From Micropterix aruncella (lineage: Eukaryota; Arthropoda; Insecta; Lepidoptera; Micropterigidae): DNA of 64,000 nt. Shown here one piece after another: positions 10,266 through 22,477 of the stretch (position 1 is its first letter; each line of letters starts with the position of its first letter). The notes under the pieces are model-generated. The model ran no database searches, was not told the DNA's origin, and worked only from the letters and a program-made list of their open reading frames with translations. The DNA is taken from contig OX155951.1 of NCBI GenBank assembly GCA_944548615.1, positions 23,098,606 to 23,162,605 of the forward strand, in the 5' to 3' direction. A program made the translations under genes and the position numbers.

Positions 10266-12589
10266 TTAGTGGTATAATCGACACATATATTATGATTACA
10301 CATAGTCATATGTCATACTGTTGCAAATATAAACATTTTTTATATTTTGACGAATAAGGTTACTCTACTTATGTATGTATTTGCTGGTACTACGGGAGGT
10401 TGAACGTAAAGTTTGTCTGGTCAGTTTTTGGTTTTTTATGTTAATTTTTACAATAACAGCAAAGTTTTACATCAAAAATTTTACATCTAAAAACTGAGAG
10501 TGAATAATAATAAATTCATTGACCAAAGATATAGGTATTTTTTATAACTAGAGTATCGAGGAAGCACATACAAAATTAATTATTTACCTTAGAACAGGTC
10601 CCTAGTTAGATGACATTGCTATCGACCTATGTGATGTAATCATTATTCTTGTATTTACTCGATGATAAAAATATTTTGTGCATAGTACCTAAGTTCTGAG
10701 ACTATCATAATATATTTGTATCACAACAATCTATAATAATATTTTTAAAAAGTAATATGTGTAAGCTATATTTTATTGTGATAAATATTGGTTTTTGATA
10801 CTGAATCATGATATTTATAAATCAAGCCTGAGAAAAATGACCTGGTGAGTTTTTTTATCGACGCGCGGTGACGAAACGGTCTGATATATTATGTGACAAC
10901 AATATAATTGACAAAAATATCGTCCTCAGGGAGATCTATAAAAAGGTCAGCGACAGCATATATCTAACTTTTATATTTAAGCTATAATAACTGCCTTTAT
11001 ATCTCAAAAAAAGAAAAATAAGTAGGCAATGTTTGTTGAAGACACTAGCAATAGAATAGGAACCCTTATCAAAATAAATTCATCCATAATCACGGGTGGT
11101 TAATATACATAAACTTAGCTGTACTGTAAGTTTTTAGGTGGTATGGTTATAGAGATATAATGAAATTAGTAACGCTTGCAAGCCCCCGAAATACCTAGCA
11201 GGCGGCGGCGGCGGCTGCCGGCCCAGCAATGTCAGCATTACGCGAAAGGCGGCGCGGGTGGCAAGGAACAAGACGCTTACGTCTACGATATATGTAGCGT
11301 GCATCTGAGGGGGAGCGTCTTGCACTTTATACATATCTAAATGTAGCGACTAAAAAGGCAAAAATACCCTACCGTACCTAAATTAACAAATCGATTCGAA
11401 ACTTAACGCGAAGCGAAGCTAGTAAATAAATAAATGATGCGTGATTCGATTTTTTATATTAATTTACAAAGCCTTGTGTAACAACAAACGGTGGCTTTCC
11501 GTGTTTACCTCTTCTCTCTTTAATTATAATCACAGATTATGAAGTTTTCGTCAAAATAGTTGTTATAGCACATTTTCAAACACATGAATTATGTAGTATA
11601 ACTACTTCGAATTTTATTTTTCAAATAAATCACCCAAAAATATAGTATGTATACAAAGCTATAAGGCAAGTAACTGACAGCCATATACTGTAATTGTAGT
11701 GTTGTAATAGTAGGATTTACCCTACTGTTCTACGAAAGTGTCAAATCAAATTAGGACATGTATTTTGTCGGTACTGTATTGTAATATCTGTAAAACAAAA
11801 CAGCATAACGGATTGTTGTTTTGGCTTGGTGTACCACGTATATTTGATGACCTTGTCATACTTAGTCCTACTGCTGTGCTCAGAAGGTGATATATGATCT
11901 CAAGGTGTTTGCATCGGATGTCTGAAAAGGACTCCCGAGAAGCTCGGTAAAATTACAAAGCTTCTTAAAATTCAAATTTAAGGCGGCCAGGTAAATGAAC
12001 ATGTTTTTCTATTGAGGAATATAAAATCTCATTCCTTAAACTCTCTTTAAAATTGCAAATATAACTGCAAACGTAATCAAGTAATTTTGCACCTAGTTTT
12101 ATTTGCGCACCTTTATACGTTGTGAGGCCGACATCAAAAGCGTCGAGTCACGGCTAGAGCACCACTCGTAGAGTCCTTTTAATTTGGTTTATGCGGCGGT
12201 CTGTTTCGTTTGCATTCCGGTACTTTGTTTGCTAAACAAATACCCGCCCTTGTCGCTTTATTCCTAAGGAAGAGTAGGATATTATGGTGTAACTTTGACT
12301 ACGCTGGCCTGCTTTGAAAACAATCGCCTTTGTAATATCAATTTAATTAATTATTTGCATGTAGCGTCATATAATTTATTCGACGTAAGAGTATTTTAAA
12401 CTTTTAATGGATAACTTCTGCAAACAAAGCGTGTTTTTTATTTGCGCACTGGTACACGTTTACAAAATAGAATTGTAATCTAAATGCATAGAACAACTAA
12501 CTACTATATACATTCAAGATATTTTTTCTAATTTATTCATCAATCCAAGATGTTCCCCATTTTTTAGGTATTTAGGTTACCATTTTTTT
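10266..12589. other. AT-rich DNA with one GC-rich patch
   Basis: Nothing is assignable except a GC-rich patch at about 11185-11300 with a CGG trinucleotide run. A 66-codon minus-strand frame there (hydrophobic, with a Pro run from the CGG repeat) is flanked by AG|GT-like sites. It could be an unrecognised small exon or promoter, but evidence is weak. Confidence 0.4.
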
Positions 12590-12985
12590 CCCGGTCGACC
12601 AACCGACGAAAAGGGAAAGTATTGTTAACTCGCTTCGGTGTGTCTGTGTGTGTGAATACTGTGTAGTCACCCACGATAGCGCCTAAACGCTTAATCCGAT
12701 GGAACTGAAATTTGGCTTGCAGCCATCATTTGGTCATAAAAAGAGGTGAAAAGGTTGAGGTTGAAATTGGTCCACCACGGGGCGCACTAATGTCTGCCCG
12801 AACGCTCCTGGCACGCGGATTTATAAAACGTAAGAACGGAGTAGCGCATATTGCGCGCTCTCATGCACTTACGGTTCTTATGGTGGGCGTAGTGAGCAGG
12901 TACCCGAGGTACTGTCATATTTCAATCTCGTAATATTGGATTAAAATTTGGTATACAGTGCGTTATTGTGCCGAAATCACATTGT
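12590..12985 (-). repeat. Interspersed repeat, family R1, copy 2 (with inserted segment)
   Basis: Read on the minus strand it follows copy 1: TATACCAAATTTTAATCC, CCAATATTACGAGATTGAA, GACAGTA, then after an interruption GTGCGCCCCGTGGTGG, CCAAATTTCAGTTCCATCGG, GGCGCTATCGTGGG, CACACACAGACACAC and CAATACTTTCCC. About 100 bp at roughly 12800-12905 has no counterpart in copy 1 and contains AACGTAAGAACGG facing ACGGTTCTTATGG, so it may be a small secondary insertion. Confidence 0.6.
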
Positions 12986-14099
12986 GAATTTTTTGTTTAA
13001 ATATTTCGTATACAAGTTTCACTAATAATATCTAAATTCCGACATACATGTTTATCAAAATATATTAACGCCTCGGGCGGCGCCTTAAAATATTATTAAC
13101 GAATATTATTGATTTATTTTAATTTTTATTAGAAATTTCACTCATCGCATAAATATAAAAAAGTGAAATTTCGTTTAAAAAGTACCTAAACTTTTTTTTT
13201 AATTTATTATACAGGATTTGAAATGCGTGCGGGTATCGTTATTAAAGGTTATTTACTAAAATAAAACCGAAAAAATATTTTTTTATATATTTTTTTATAT
13301 CGGAAAATGTTTGTTACGATTATTTTTTTACACTAAAAACTCAGTTTAAAAATCACCTACACCTTTATTTAAATTGGGCCGTCGTTACTGAGAAAAAAGG
13401 TTGGATATCCTTAAGTTAGACTAAACATGCTTTTTTCATGGTAACAACCCCACTAAATAAAAAAAAATGATTTCGTCTCAGTTTTTCGTCGCAGTTTGCA
13501 ACTCTCAACTTGCAACTCAATTATTCGTTTACTATAATTTTCTCTGAACAAAAATCTCCTAGATATACAACTTATTTTGAAAAAAAAAACCAAAAAATAC
13601 ATTTGTTCATATTCAGTGTAATGTACAGAATTACCGCCCTTAAAAGGAGGCCCATACAATAATAACACTATGTATATATGGATCATTCCCATAGCTACAT
13701 AATATGCTTTTTCTCGGTAATAAAACCCTAAATTAAAAAAAAAAACATTTTTACTCACTTTTTTGTATCAGATCTTGGTTAGAAAAAACATAATTTCAAG
13801 TCTATCGATCTATTGCGATCGATTAAGCGATCGAAATGAATGAAAGAAAAATAAAATAAAAGTGAAGTCACTGTGTCTTCACAAAAATGTTGTTAAAGAT
13901 ACTATTATTTATACTTTTGTTTTTGCCAAAATCTATTTTTTGTATTAAATATTATTAAAATTTAAAAAAAAAAACAATAATTTTATTATATTTTTTTTAA
14001 TTCACTCTTTGCAATAGTGCTCATTAATAAAACTAACTCTATAGAATATTTCATATTTCAGTTCGAGAAAAACGATTAAGTTTAATATTAAATGTGATT
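12986..14099. other. AT-rich DNA, nothing recognised
   Basis: Very AT-rich with many homopolymer A/T runs. A 101-codon minus-strand frame at 13453-13758 has low-complexity composition and no motif, so I do not call a gene. Confidence 0.5.
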
Positions 14100-14186
14100 A
14101 AGTATTGAATTTTTAAGTATTGACTAAGGAAATTGATTTATATATTTGACTAAGTATTGACTAAGGAAATTGATATTTGATAAGTA
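14100..14186. repeat. Tandem target sequence left of LINE insertion
   Basis: Imperfect tandem units of TAAGTATTGACTAAGG and AAATTGATTTATATATTT occur here and again at 14788-14832, on the other side of the LINE fragment. The last unit before the insertion and the first after it form a target-site duplication of roughly 20 bp (GGAAATTGAT...TAAGTATTG), differing by a 6-bp indel. Confidence 0.6.
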
Positions 14187-14787
14187 TTGGGAAATGAAAA
14201 AGCCGACGAACTTGCTAGGACGGGAGCAAAGGGAACGTTATACGGCCCTGAACCTTGCTGTGGCGTACCAAAAAGCCTTGCAAACCTAATGCTCAAACAA
14301 ATGTGTTTAGAACAATCCGTCAACCACTGGAACAACACGCCTGGGTTGAATCATTCCAAAGCGCTTATTAAGCCTTACGACCGTAAGACGGCCCGTGAGG
14401 CCCTATCGCTAAATAGGAACAATCTACGCATACTGGTAAGGGCGCTCACGGGACATTGTGGCCTGAACAAACACATGTTCAACCTCAAGCTCAAAGACAC
14501 ACAAATGTGCAGGTTCTGCCAAGGGGCAGAGGAAACTCCCCAGCACCTCATGTGCGAGTGTGGCCCGCTGATGCGTAAAAGATACAACCACCTGGGTGGT
14601 CACTACCTCCAACCTGAGGAGGTAAAACAATCTGGCGCCAAAAGCCTACTGCGGTTCTTAAATGACACGAGGCTTAGCGCAGAACTATAGTAGGTGGCGA
14701 GCACAATAGATCAGCAATGGTCGCAGTGTTACAAGGCTCATAAAGACCTTAGAAAAGCCCCACTCAACAAATAAAAATAAAAAAAAG
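14187..14787 (+). mobile_element. 5'-truncated LINE, RNase H tail (I/R1-like group)
   Basis: The insert carries an open frame from 14187 to 14690. It starts in the last part of an RNase H domain (GNEKADELARTGAK, holding the final catalytic Asp of the N-x-x-A-D motif). It continues as a linker region with ALTGHCGLNKHMFNLKL and ends in a CCHC-like knuckle (CRFC...HLMCEC). This order is typical of the end of ORF2 in RNase H-bearing non-LTR retrotransposons. A 3' UTR ends in AAATAAAAATAAAAAAAA. It is 5' truncated at the RNase H domain, and the remaining frame is uninterrupted, suggesting a fairly young insertion. Confidence 0.75.
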
Positions 14788-14830
14788 GAAATTGATTAAG
14801 TATTGACTAAGGAAATTGATTTATATATTT

Positions 14831-15713
14831 ATTCAATTGCGAGATATTCTGGGCCTGCCCTATGAACAATATATTTCGCTATATGCCAATCCGTAATGAC
14901 ATACGGTATACTTAGATGGGGAGCTTGCGGAAAAACCCTCCTCCAGAAAGTTAACGTTGTCCAAAAGGCAATAATTAGAATCATGTTAAGGAAGCCTATG
15001 CGTTACCCTTCTGACGACCTGTATGTTGAGGCACAATTGCTTGATTTTAGGCAGTTGTATTGCCTGAAATCAATACTTAATCTTAAAAACAACAATGAAG
15101 ACGAATATTGTGTTTCTCCGGAAAACAGGGAGAGATCAAGTCGTTATAAGGGAAACTTTAAAGTGCCGAAACGTCTAACGTCTTTTAGACAACGTCATTA
15201 CAGCTTTCTTGCTCCAAAAATGGTTAATATCATGAGTAAATAGAACATATTGGAAATTAACAGAAACCAACAAAAATATAACCTTACATTATGGTTAATA
15301 AACTTTGGTAGGAGAGAGACGGAGAAAACATTCATTACAATTATAAAATAAATAAATATATTTATTTTCTATATATTTTATATACGTATTTTTACTAATT
15401 GGTATATATTATTAGTTAATATTATAAATGATTATTTATTATTGCTATTATATACTATTATTATTATTATACATTATTATTTAGTATTACTTGTTTATAG
15501 TTCTAATATTATTTTGGTTTAGTGAGAATTTCATTTTAACTTGATTTGATTCAAATTTTTTATTTTTATTTTGGAAGTTATGTAGTTTATAACCATTTGT
15601 ATTGGTGTTCTCCTTAGAACAGCTCTGCCTAGTTAGGAGCAACACAAGCTATGTTAAGTGCTAACGGTGTAATTTTTTTGTGGACCAATAAATAAATAAA
15701 TAAAAATAAAAAT
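14831..15713 (+). pseudogene. LINE family L-B, RT C-terminus and 3' UTR
   Basis: The frame from about 14878 to the stop at 15241-15243 reads SVMTYGILRWGACGKT, LLQKVNVVQKAIIRIMLRK, RYPSDDLYVEAQLLDFRQL and ends NIMSK. This is the region C-terminal to the RT palm in Jockey/CR1-type elements ('LRYG...WG', 'QK..IR.I'). Upstream of 14878 the frame is damaged. About 450 bp of AT-rich 3' UTR follows, ending GTGGACCAATAAATAAATAAATAAAA, the tail at about 15680-15713. The RNase H LINE lies directly upstream. Confidence 0.65.
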
Positions 15714-15714
15714 A

Positions 15715-16047
15715 TATATTTTAAAAGGATCTCTAGATGATCAAGCATGCTTGTCAAGCATCGCGTCGGGGGCTGGGTGGAGATCGTAAAGCCCAGGAAA
15801 TATGCTTTTTTTTTATATTTACGAAAAATACCTAATTTTGTAGTTTTATACCAGGGAGTCACGTCATTCATCAATCAATTACGTCTAATTAACGTGACTC
15901 CCTTGTATAAACTACAAAATTAGGCATTCTTGGTCAATATTTTTTTTAAATATTTGCATATTTCCTGGGGTTTACGATCTCCTCCCAGTCCGCGACGCGA
16001 TGCTTGACAAGCATGCTTGATCGTCTAGAGAGCCCCTTTGAATATTA
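15715..16047. mobile_element. Long perfect-type palindrome (foldback element)
   Basis: The two halves are near-complete inverted copies: GATCAAGCATGCTTGTCAAG and GCATCGCGTCG on the left face CGACGCGATGC and CTTGACAAGCATGCTTGATC on the right; AGATCGTAAAGCCCAGGAAA faces TTTCCTGGGGTTTACGATCT; and TACCTAATTTTGTAGTTT faces AAACTACAAAATTAGGCA. The loop is centred near 15875. It has arms of about 150 bp, no ORF, and abuts the LINE tail. This is most likely a foldback MITE. Confidence 0.75.
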
Positions 16048-16475
16048 CAGGTTGTATTATTTTATGTTCTGATACTAAAATGATTATAATATGTACTATA
16101 CCAAATAACGAAAATACACATACATAAACTATAGATATAAATACGAAAAAATCGATATATTTGAATAACTCTATACGTTATAAATTGATCATTTATTTAT
16201 TTCATATAAAATGTTTTTTTAACATGTCTCGTATTTCAGTCTGAGGACTTTTTTTTCGTGTTCACCATTGTATCATATACAGTCGAAAAAAATCCTGACC
16301 TAGGTATTTGATCTTTTCAGATAAAAAATATTCTTGACTTATTATTCAGTATTTATAACTATTTGTAATATTATTCACAGAATATTCCCTATAATCGGAA
16401 GTAGAATATTGCATCGGCAAACTGAAAGAGAGAATATACAATTTTCAATTCTACACGACATAAGAGCAAAGATAG

Positions 16476-16484
<9 letters not shown>

Positions 16485-16568
<84 letters not shown>
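16485..16568. repeat. (GA)n microsatellite
   Basis: A run of about 40 GA units. The overlapping frames on both strands are artefacts of this repeat. Confidence 0.95.
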
Positions 16569-16570
<2 letters not shown>

Positions 16571-18344
16571 TTCAATATCCGCTCAGCATCCGGAAAATGA
16601 AACTCTTTGATCGAGAAGCTTGGTATTTACGAGTATACATAACTAAAGCACCTGAAACTTTCAGAATACCAAGAGCCGGAAAGCTCTGATGCCATAAATA
16701 TTTAACATTGAACCCACACACAACTTTACCGCTAGGAAAGGGGAATTCTCAAAATGTACACAGCTGATCTTCTTATTAAAAAAATAAAAAGCGTTATGAG
16801 ACGAACACTCTATTTTAGTTAAAAATTGTACATTCTTTTATTAGAGTAATAGCCAACAATATACAAGCAAAAACATAGGCTTATTAATAACTCAAATTTA
16901 TCACAACTAGGAAGTTAATTGAAAAATTCACGTACGAACTTGACATAGGCTCGCTACTGTGAGTAATGATGCTAATATTTGTTCGCAAAATGTATGCCTG
17001 GAAATTAGGTCACTGCTTCTTCGATTTTTTCCGCCCGAATGAGGATGGCCGAATGGCAGCGCTGGTTGGTGGGCTCAAATTTGATTACAGATTAATTGAT
17101 TATTCAGGGAAAATACCTTATCTACCTAGGCATTATTGTCTCGTTCTCGTCGTATTCTTTGTCTCGCTGGAGTTTCTAGGAAAAAAGATTTTATTCCGAA
17201 ATCGTAATATAACTAAATGATTCAATCAAGTTACTTTAACATATATTTGAGTAGATATTTATATGTGTCCTGTGTATTTATTAATAATAATTCTGCTTAA
17301 TGTCTCTTCATGTTTCGGGCAATGGTATTGTCGGATATCTGGCTGTCGTGCGTTGTCGATATTACCAGAATATACCCAACGGTTGTAGAAGTCTTGTTAC
17401 CTCGGCGTACATATGGTAGAATAAACACAGTGTTAACAGTTAGACTATTTAATTATTAAAATAAGATAATAGAAGAGAGATGGCTCACCGTTAATACGAT
17501 CGACGAGAGTAATTATTATGCTAAATGTATGCGCTTTTATATCCGCAAGTCTTGATGCTTGTTGCCTAGGAGGGGGATTGTTCGTGTGAATTATTTTTTG
17601 CAACTGTGAAAGACAACGTTGAAAAACGTTATTTTCATACATTAATTATTTGCATCGTAAGCATTATTTGCAACATTTGAAAGACGAATTTATCAATTCT
17701 TTAAAGGCTTTAAGTTTTTCAGGCCTATAGATAATTTTGCTGATGGCATGACGTCAATTGAATCTTGGAATTAAAAATGACTACTGAATTGAGTGAATAA
17801 CGTTGAACGATTTTTGATGCATTGTTCATCATCATGTGTCACTATAGTATATTTGCCCAGATAGCGTAAGCTGGCATGCAAATATCTATCATTATAATGT
17901 GGGTTTCCGATATACCGTATTTCCGAGATTATTATCCTTTCTCCTTGTGACCAGTGTAGATTTTATATGGATTAGTTTGAGAAATTTTTTCAAGAAAGTC
18001 TATCAATTAATTAAATGTACTTTGATATCAAAATTTAGTCCACATAGTACGAGGATGTGAGAATTTTCATTAAAAATAAATCTCGATAAAATTAAGAAAA
18101 CTACTCTTTAGTTCAATATATAAACCAGATATATAAACCTAGAACAATATATAAACGGAAAAATATAATAGAAAAATATAAAATAATGCTTAGAAAGTAA
18201 ATAATATAATAAAGAGAATAAAAAACACGACTGCCTTTACAAAAAATAAACTATTATATTTATAATTATTTTTATTGTGTTTTTTTTACGAAACATTTAT
18301 GGTTTATATACATAAAGATATATCTAAATTTCCGAAATGTTTTA
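16569..18344. other. AT-rich DNA, nothing recognised
   Basis: I see no gene. An 84-codon frame at 16966-17220 includes a mixed-composition stretch but has no motif I know. Confidence 0.45.
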
Positions 18345-18610
18345 ATCAGAACTTTCATTTGACACTTAACAAGGTGTATTTATATTCATTCATTGACATT
18401 TGGACCTTTAAACCACTACTTATTTGATATTTAAAGAGTTAGCGTGAACCCTATGACACTCGGGATGACATAACGATTCTAACAATTCCACACATTTCTA
18501 ACTCGGTTCAAGCGTTTAGAAGTTATGGTGGAATACAGAAACGGAAAACATAGATGAACCCTGAACACAGTACATACACTCCTTTTTTGCTGGGCAGTCG
18601 TGTAAAAATT
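18345..18610 (-). repeat. Interspersed repeat, family F1, copy 2
   Basis: Reverse-complement partner of 113-350. On the minus strand it shows TTTTTACACGACTGCCC, GCAAAAAAGGAGTGTATG, GAATTGTTAGAATCGTTATG, TCATCCC, AATAAGTAGT and AAATGTCAATGAATG. Confidence 0.6.
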
Positions 18611-19554
18611 ACTCGAGAGCGACATTTTATTTAATTACATTTGATTAGTAACTTAGGTATTTCAGGCAGATACTCCACTGATTACACATAGAAAATCATG
18701 CTTTGTACAAATTAAAATGTTAACAATTATTAAAGGTCTTAAAGTAATAATACTTTGTCCTAAATAACAGATGACAGCATTCTTAATTATTTTATTATAT
18801 ATATCGAATATTTCACAGTAGGCTCTAAATATCTACAAGTATATTTTATGAACGAACTGACCTGTAGGTACGAAATTCTTCGTCCGAAGACATCAGCATC
18901 ACTCCCACCTTTTTAGTTTACCTATTATTGCAAAATATTCAAGCACATGAAAAAACGTAGCTAAATTTAAACTTAATAAAGAGCATAAGCGTGAAAGCTG
19001 ATTAAATGTTACTAATATAATAGATATAAGCTGAAAGGTTACTAATATTTTTTAATCTCAAGTAACTAACAGTTACTACAAGTACAATAATATTACGCTA
19101 TCTGTTCGGACGAAGCCCTTCGTATAATTATGATAGAACTCAATTAAGTACACAGGTAAGTTCGTTTAATCATTATTTATCCATTAGTAAATGAATATTT
19201 TAAATGTTCCGTATCCGATTTAACTAAACAGGTCACATTACTCTCCAATGAAAGCTGCATAAATGCTCTGAAGATACAAAGCAAATTTAAATAGGGCAAT
19301 TTACATATCATTCCCACATTTGTTCAGTCTAATTCGGTTTCGCTCTGGATTCGTGTTTCCATTTTGGGAGCCACTAAATATAATAGGTTTTGAATCGTTA
19401 ATATAATGTTATTCTATATGCATGGTAAATGGAGTGTCGGACACAATGTGATGTACATTATGGAGCGTTTTTGAGATATAATAGTAAATCTACAATAGGT
19501 ATGTTTAAATTATTGCAAGAAAAAACGAAACATGATCGAAACTAAATATCTCTT
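18611..19554. other. AT-rich DNA, nothing recognised
   Basis: No gene, repeat partner or structured element could be assigned in this interval. Confidence 0.45.
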
Positions 19555-19790
19555 AATACTAATAATAATAAAAAAAGCCTTTATTCACTGACCGTATTGT
19601 ACAGTTTTGCCCTATGTGATGCTTATAAAACAATAATATTTTTAATCTAATTTTGAAATAAGATATCATCTTCTTCAGCCGCCAGTTTGTTGATCGGGTT
19701 GTCCTTCGACAAAGGCCTCGCCCATTTTTTTTTCATTTGCATCAAATCTGTCACATCTTTGTAGAATGTATCTTTAGCTACTTTTGTACC
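19555..19790 (-). mobile_element. LINE 3' end fragment (RTE-like)
   Basis: On the minus strand a coding remnant reads DLMQMKKKWARPLSKDNP, NKLAAEEDD, followed by a short 3' UTR with GGGCAAAACTGTACAATACG and a terminal AATAAAGGCTTTTTTTATTATTATTAG. This is a typical LINE 3' end with a short-unit tail at 19555-19580. Only the last part is present. Clade is a guess from the tail and its layout. Confidence 0.5.
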
Positions 19791-20302
19791 CTGCTCTATG
19801 GGTGCATGCACTTGGATAATCGACGATGATTGTTTAAATTCTGTAGCTATATATCAACCACTGCAATCCTGTCTGATATTCCTTGGAAACTTTTTTTTTT
19901 ATCATTCAGATACTTTTTTATTAAGATTCTCATTCCATAATACATTGTTTTTCACCATAAAATTAAAAAAATTTAGATGTTATATAATTATATCTCTTCT
20001 CCAGTTTTTTTTATTTCGCAAGGACCGATGACATCCCATTTTATAAGTATAGAATATTATGGCTTCTTTAAATTATTCTAATCTGGTATCTGTCATTAGT
20101 GTTCTGACGTTTAACGTTACAAGGTACTTTTTTTTTTGGCGTACAGGTGTATTTCTAGGGGGGGGGGGTCTAGCAACCCCACGGGAAAAAATCCTGCCTT
20201 AGTTGCTACTAAGATTTGTTTGGAATATTCGAAAAAGAGTTTCCTTTAGGTCTCATAAAATCGAGTGCATTTTTCCTGTTTTCTTTTATTGCTGAAGTAT
20301 CG

Positions 20303-20729
20303 TTAGAGCTCGTTGATTTCTTGGTCTGCTTCTGATTTTCCGACGAAGTTGATTGATTTTTTTTCTTTTATTTTGTTTTGGTATCCTTCTTTCACTGCAA
20401 ATTGATCGTATTTTATGTAAGCAATATTTCCTTTCGCGCGTTCTTCTATTAGTTTCGGTTTCAATTGTCTTTGTTTTCCAAATATTTCCTTAGAAAAATC
20501 TTTGATAACGTATGCGTCTTTAAGGCTCTTCATCTCTTTTAGTATTTCGTCTCTTTTCCAGCTGTTTGCAAAAGCGATAAGAACCGGTCTTATTTATGTT
20601 TTTTGTTGAGGCTGATACGGTGAATTTTTGATACATCGTTTGGATCCAAGATGATTTTCAAATCAGACTTAACAATTTCCTTTATTCCCTGGAGCAGCTC
20701 CGATGAAGATTTCTCTTTTTATTATAAAC
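20303..20729 (-). pseudogene. LINE ORF1-type remnant
   Basis: The minus-strand frame begins near 20729 with EKSSSELLQGIKEIVKSDL and SKIHRISLNKKHK, breaks at a one-base shift near 20590, then resumes RPVLIAFANSWKRDEILKE, DAYVIKDFSKEIFGKQRQL, and IEERAKGNIAYIKYDQF before a stop at 20303. The pattern (short helix, 'RIG...RPVLI.F....K..IL', 'ED.....R.QL.P....R..G..AYLKYDKL') matches the small protein encoded upstream of the endonuclease in insect RTE-like LINEs. It is broken by at least one frameshift. The endonuclease that should follow is not evident. Confidence 0.55.
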
Positions 20730-22477
20730 CAAATATCTTTTGCGGTTTATTAAATGAATATATGGCTGTTTATGAGCATCATTATATTATGTGATAACAA
20801 AAAAATAAGACATTTGGTCCAATTTATCAGATGAATTGTGTTATTATATAAAGTATGTGTAGATTACATTATAGAGAACTCGCTTCTCCTCTATTTCAAG
20901 CTACGATTCATAGAAGGTAATATTAAATACAATCAAACGCCCTGAATCGGAACACAAATATGGACAAATACGCAATAACTCAAAGCTAGCAAATTGAATC
21001 AGAGCATCTAATTGACTGCAAACGTTGCTTCGCGTAAATAGTCCTCTGTATGTGCAGCAATCGGGTAGGCGAAATTACTATATTTGTTTGCAATTCATTC
21101 CTTATTGAAAATTTATGATTCCCGTTGTTTACAGCATGAAACTAGGGGCTCATATAATACAAAGCCAGGGGAACGAGACTGACAGGAAGTAGCAAAGAAA
21201 TAAACGAAGCGAAAGGTCACACTTGCATAGTTATATCCCTCAATTATGTATATTATACACAGGGCTTATTAAAATATTACAGTGCTTCTGGAAATATAAG
21301 ATTTAGGAAAAAAATCGTAAAATTAATTAATCAAGAAAAGTCGAAAAAAAAGTTTTAATTTTGAAATTTTTTCCGAAAATATGGTTTTTGATATTAGGAG
21401 AGATTTAATATTCTAAACGAAAAACTGTGTCGAATTTCAACGGGAATTTTTTTGTTTAGACTTTAGGTACCTACCAAAGAAAAAACACTGAAAATCGGAA
21501 TATAGAACAGTAACAATGCTTTTCCTCAGTAACAAAGTCTCAAAAAAAGTTTTAGTTCCTGTTTAACTTAGTATGTATTTTAATTTTGGATAACTTTCCG
21601 TCCTCAAAAATCCCCTAACTCGAAAAGGTAGTGAAAAAAAACATTGTACATGTCTGTCTTTATTTGACCTGGATCATTTCCCTTTGAGACTATATTTGCA
21701 GAAGCACGGTGTATTTAACTACTATATTATTAGTTGTTCTATTTATATGATATTCAATATTAGCTCATTGAATAGTCATGCTTTTGTCATCTGAAAAGTG
21801 CTGGTTTTTTTAATAACAGAATTACAATTCGTCTGGCGAATGAGTATGATACTTATATCATTATACGTTTTATATGATATATATTATATATTTATGTATC
21901 ATTCATATTTCCAAAAATATCTACGTAAAAGTATTATATAAGTTATAAGTCCTATCAGTTAGCAATTTTAATTTGAATTTCTGTATGAACTAGAACAATA
22001 TTATATAAAATTTAATTAAGACATTCCCTGCGGCAGTTAGGTAAAATTTGAATCTCGCTCGAGATTCGTCAACCTCGAGCAGAACTAATTCAACGTGCAG
22101 GCGAGGTCTATTAGACCTTGCTGGTAGGAGGTATTTTTAAGATGCTGATACTCAATCAACTTCATATATTATGAGTTTTTTTTGTTAAAACATTAAAACA
22201 TATAATCAGGTTTAATAGGATTAAAGCCGATTTTCGTCGGAAGACCCAATTTAGAAATTACAGAGGGTTTTCAGTAGACAAGGATTAAATGTCCCGTCCC
22301 TCATACAATGATAATAACATCGATAAAAACTAAGGATGGAAAATAGGCGCAGAACGAAAACACCTAGTGAATGTTAATTAAGTTTTATTAAAATAGTGAC
22401 ATTACAATCAAATTACATTGTAAAACATAAGGATTTAAAAAAATAAAGTAAATTATCGAAATATTTAGATCGCCCTT
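20730..22477. other. AT-rich DNA with a cluster of small palindromes
   Basis: No gene recognised. At 22050-22118 three perfect short palindromes cluster: GAATCTCG/CGAGATTC, CTCGAG, and AGGTCT/AGACCT. The block from about 21300 to 21660 is dominated by A/T runs and does not resemble anything else in the window. Confidence 0.45.

Noticed and set aside
11134..11334. Hydrophobic 66-codon minus-strand frame in a GC patch
   Set aside because: Its Pro run comes from a CGG repeat and no family, partner exon or promoter supports it. It is kept only as a note.
16334..16600. Long frames on both strands with Arg-Glu or Leu-Ser repeats
   Set aside because: They are translations of the (GA)n microsatellite.
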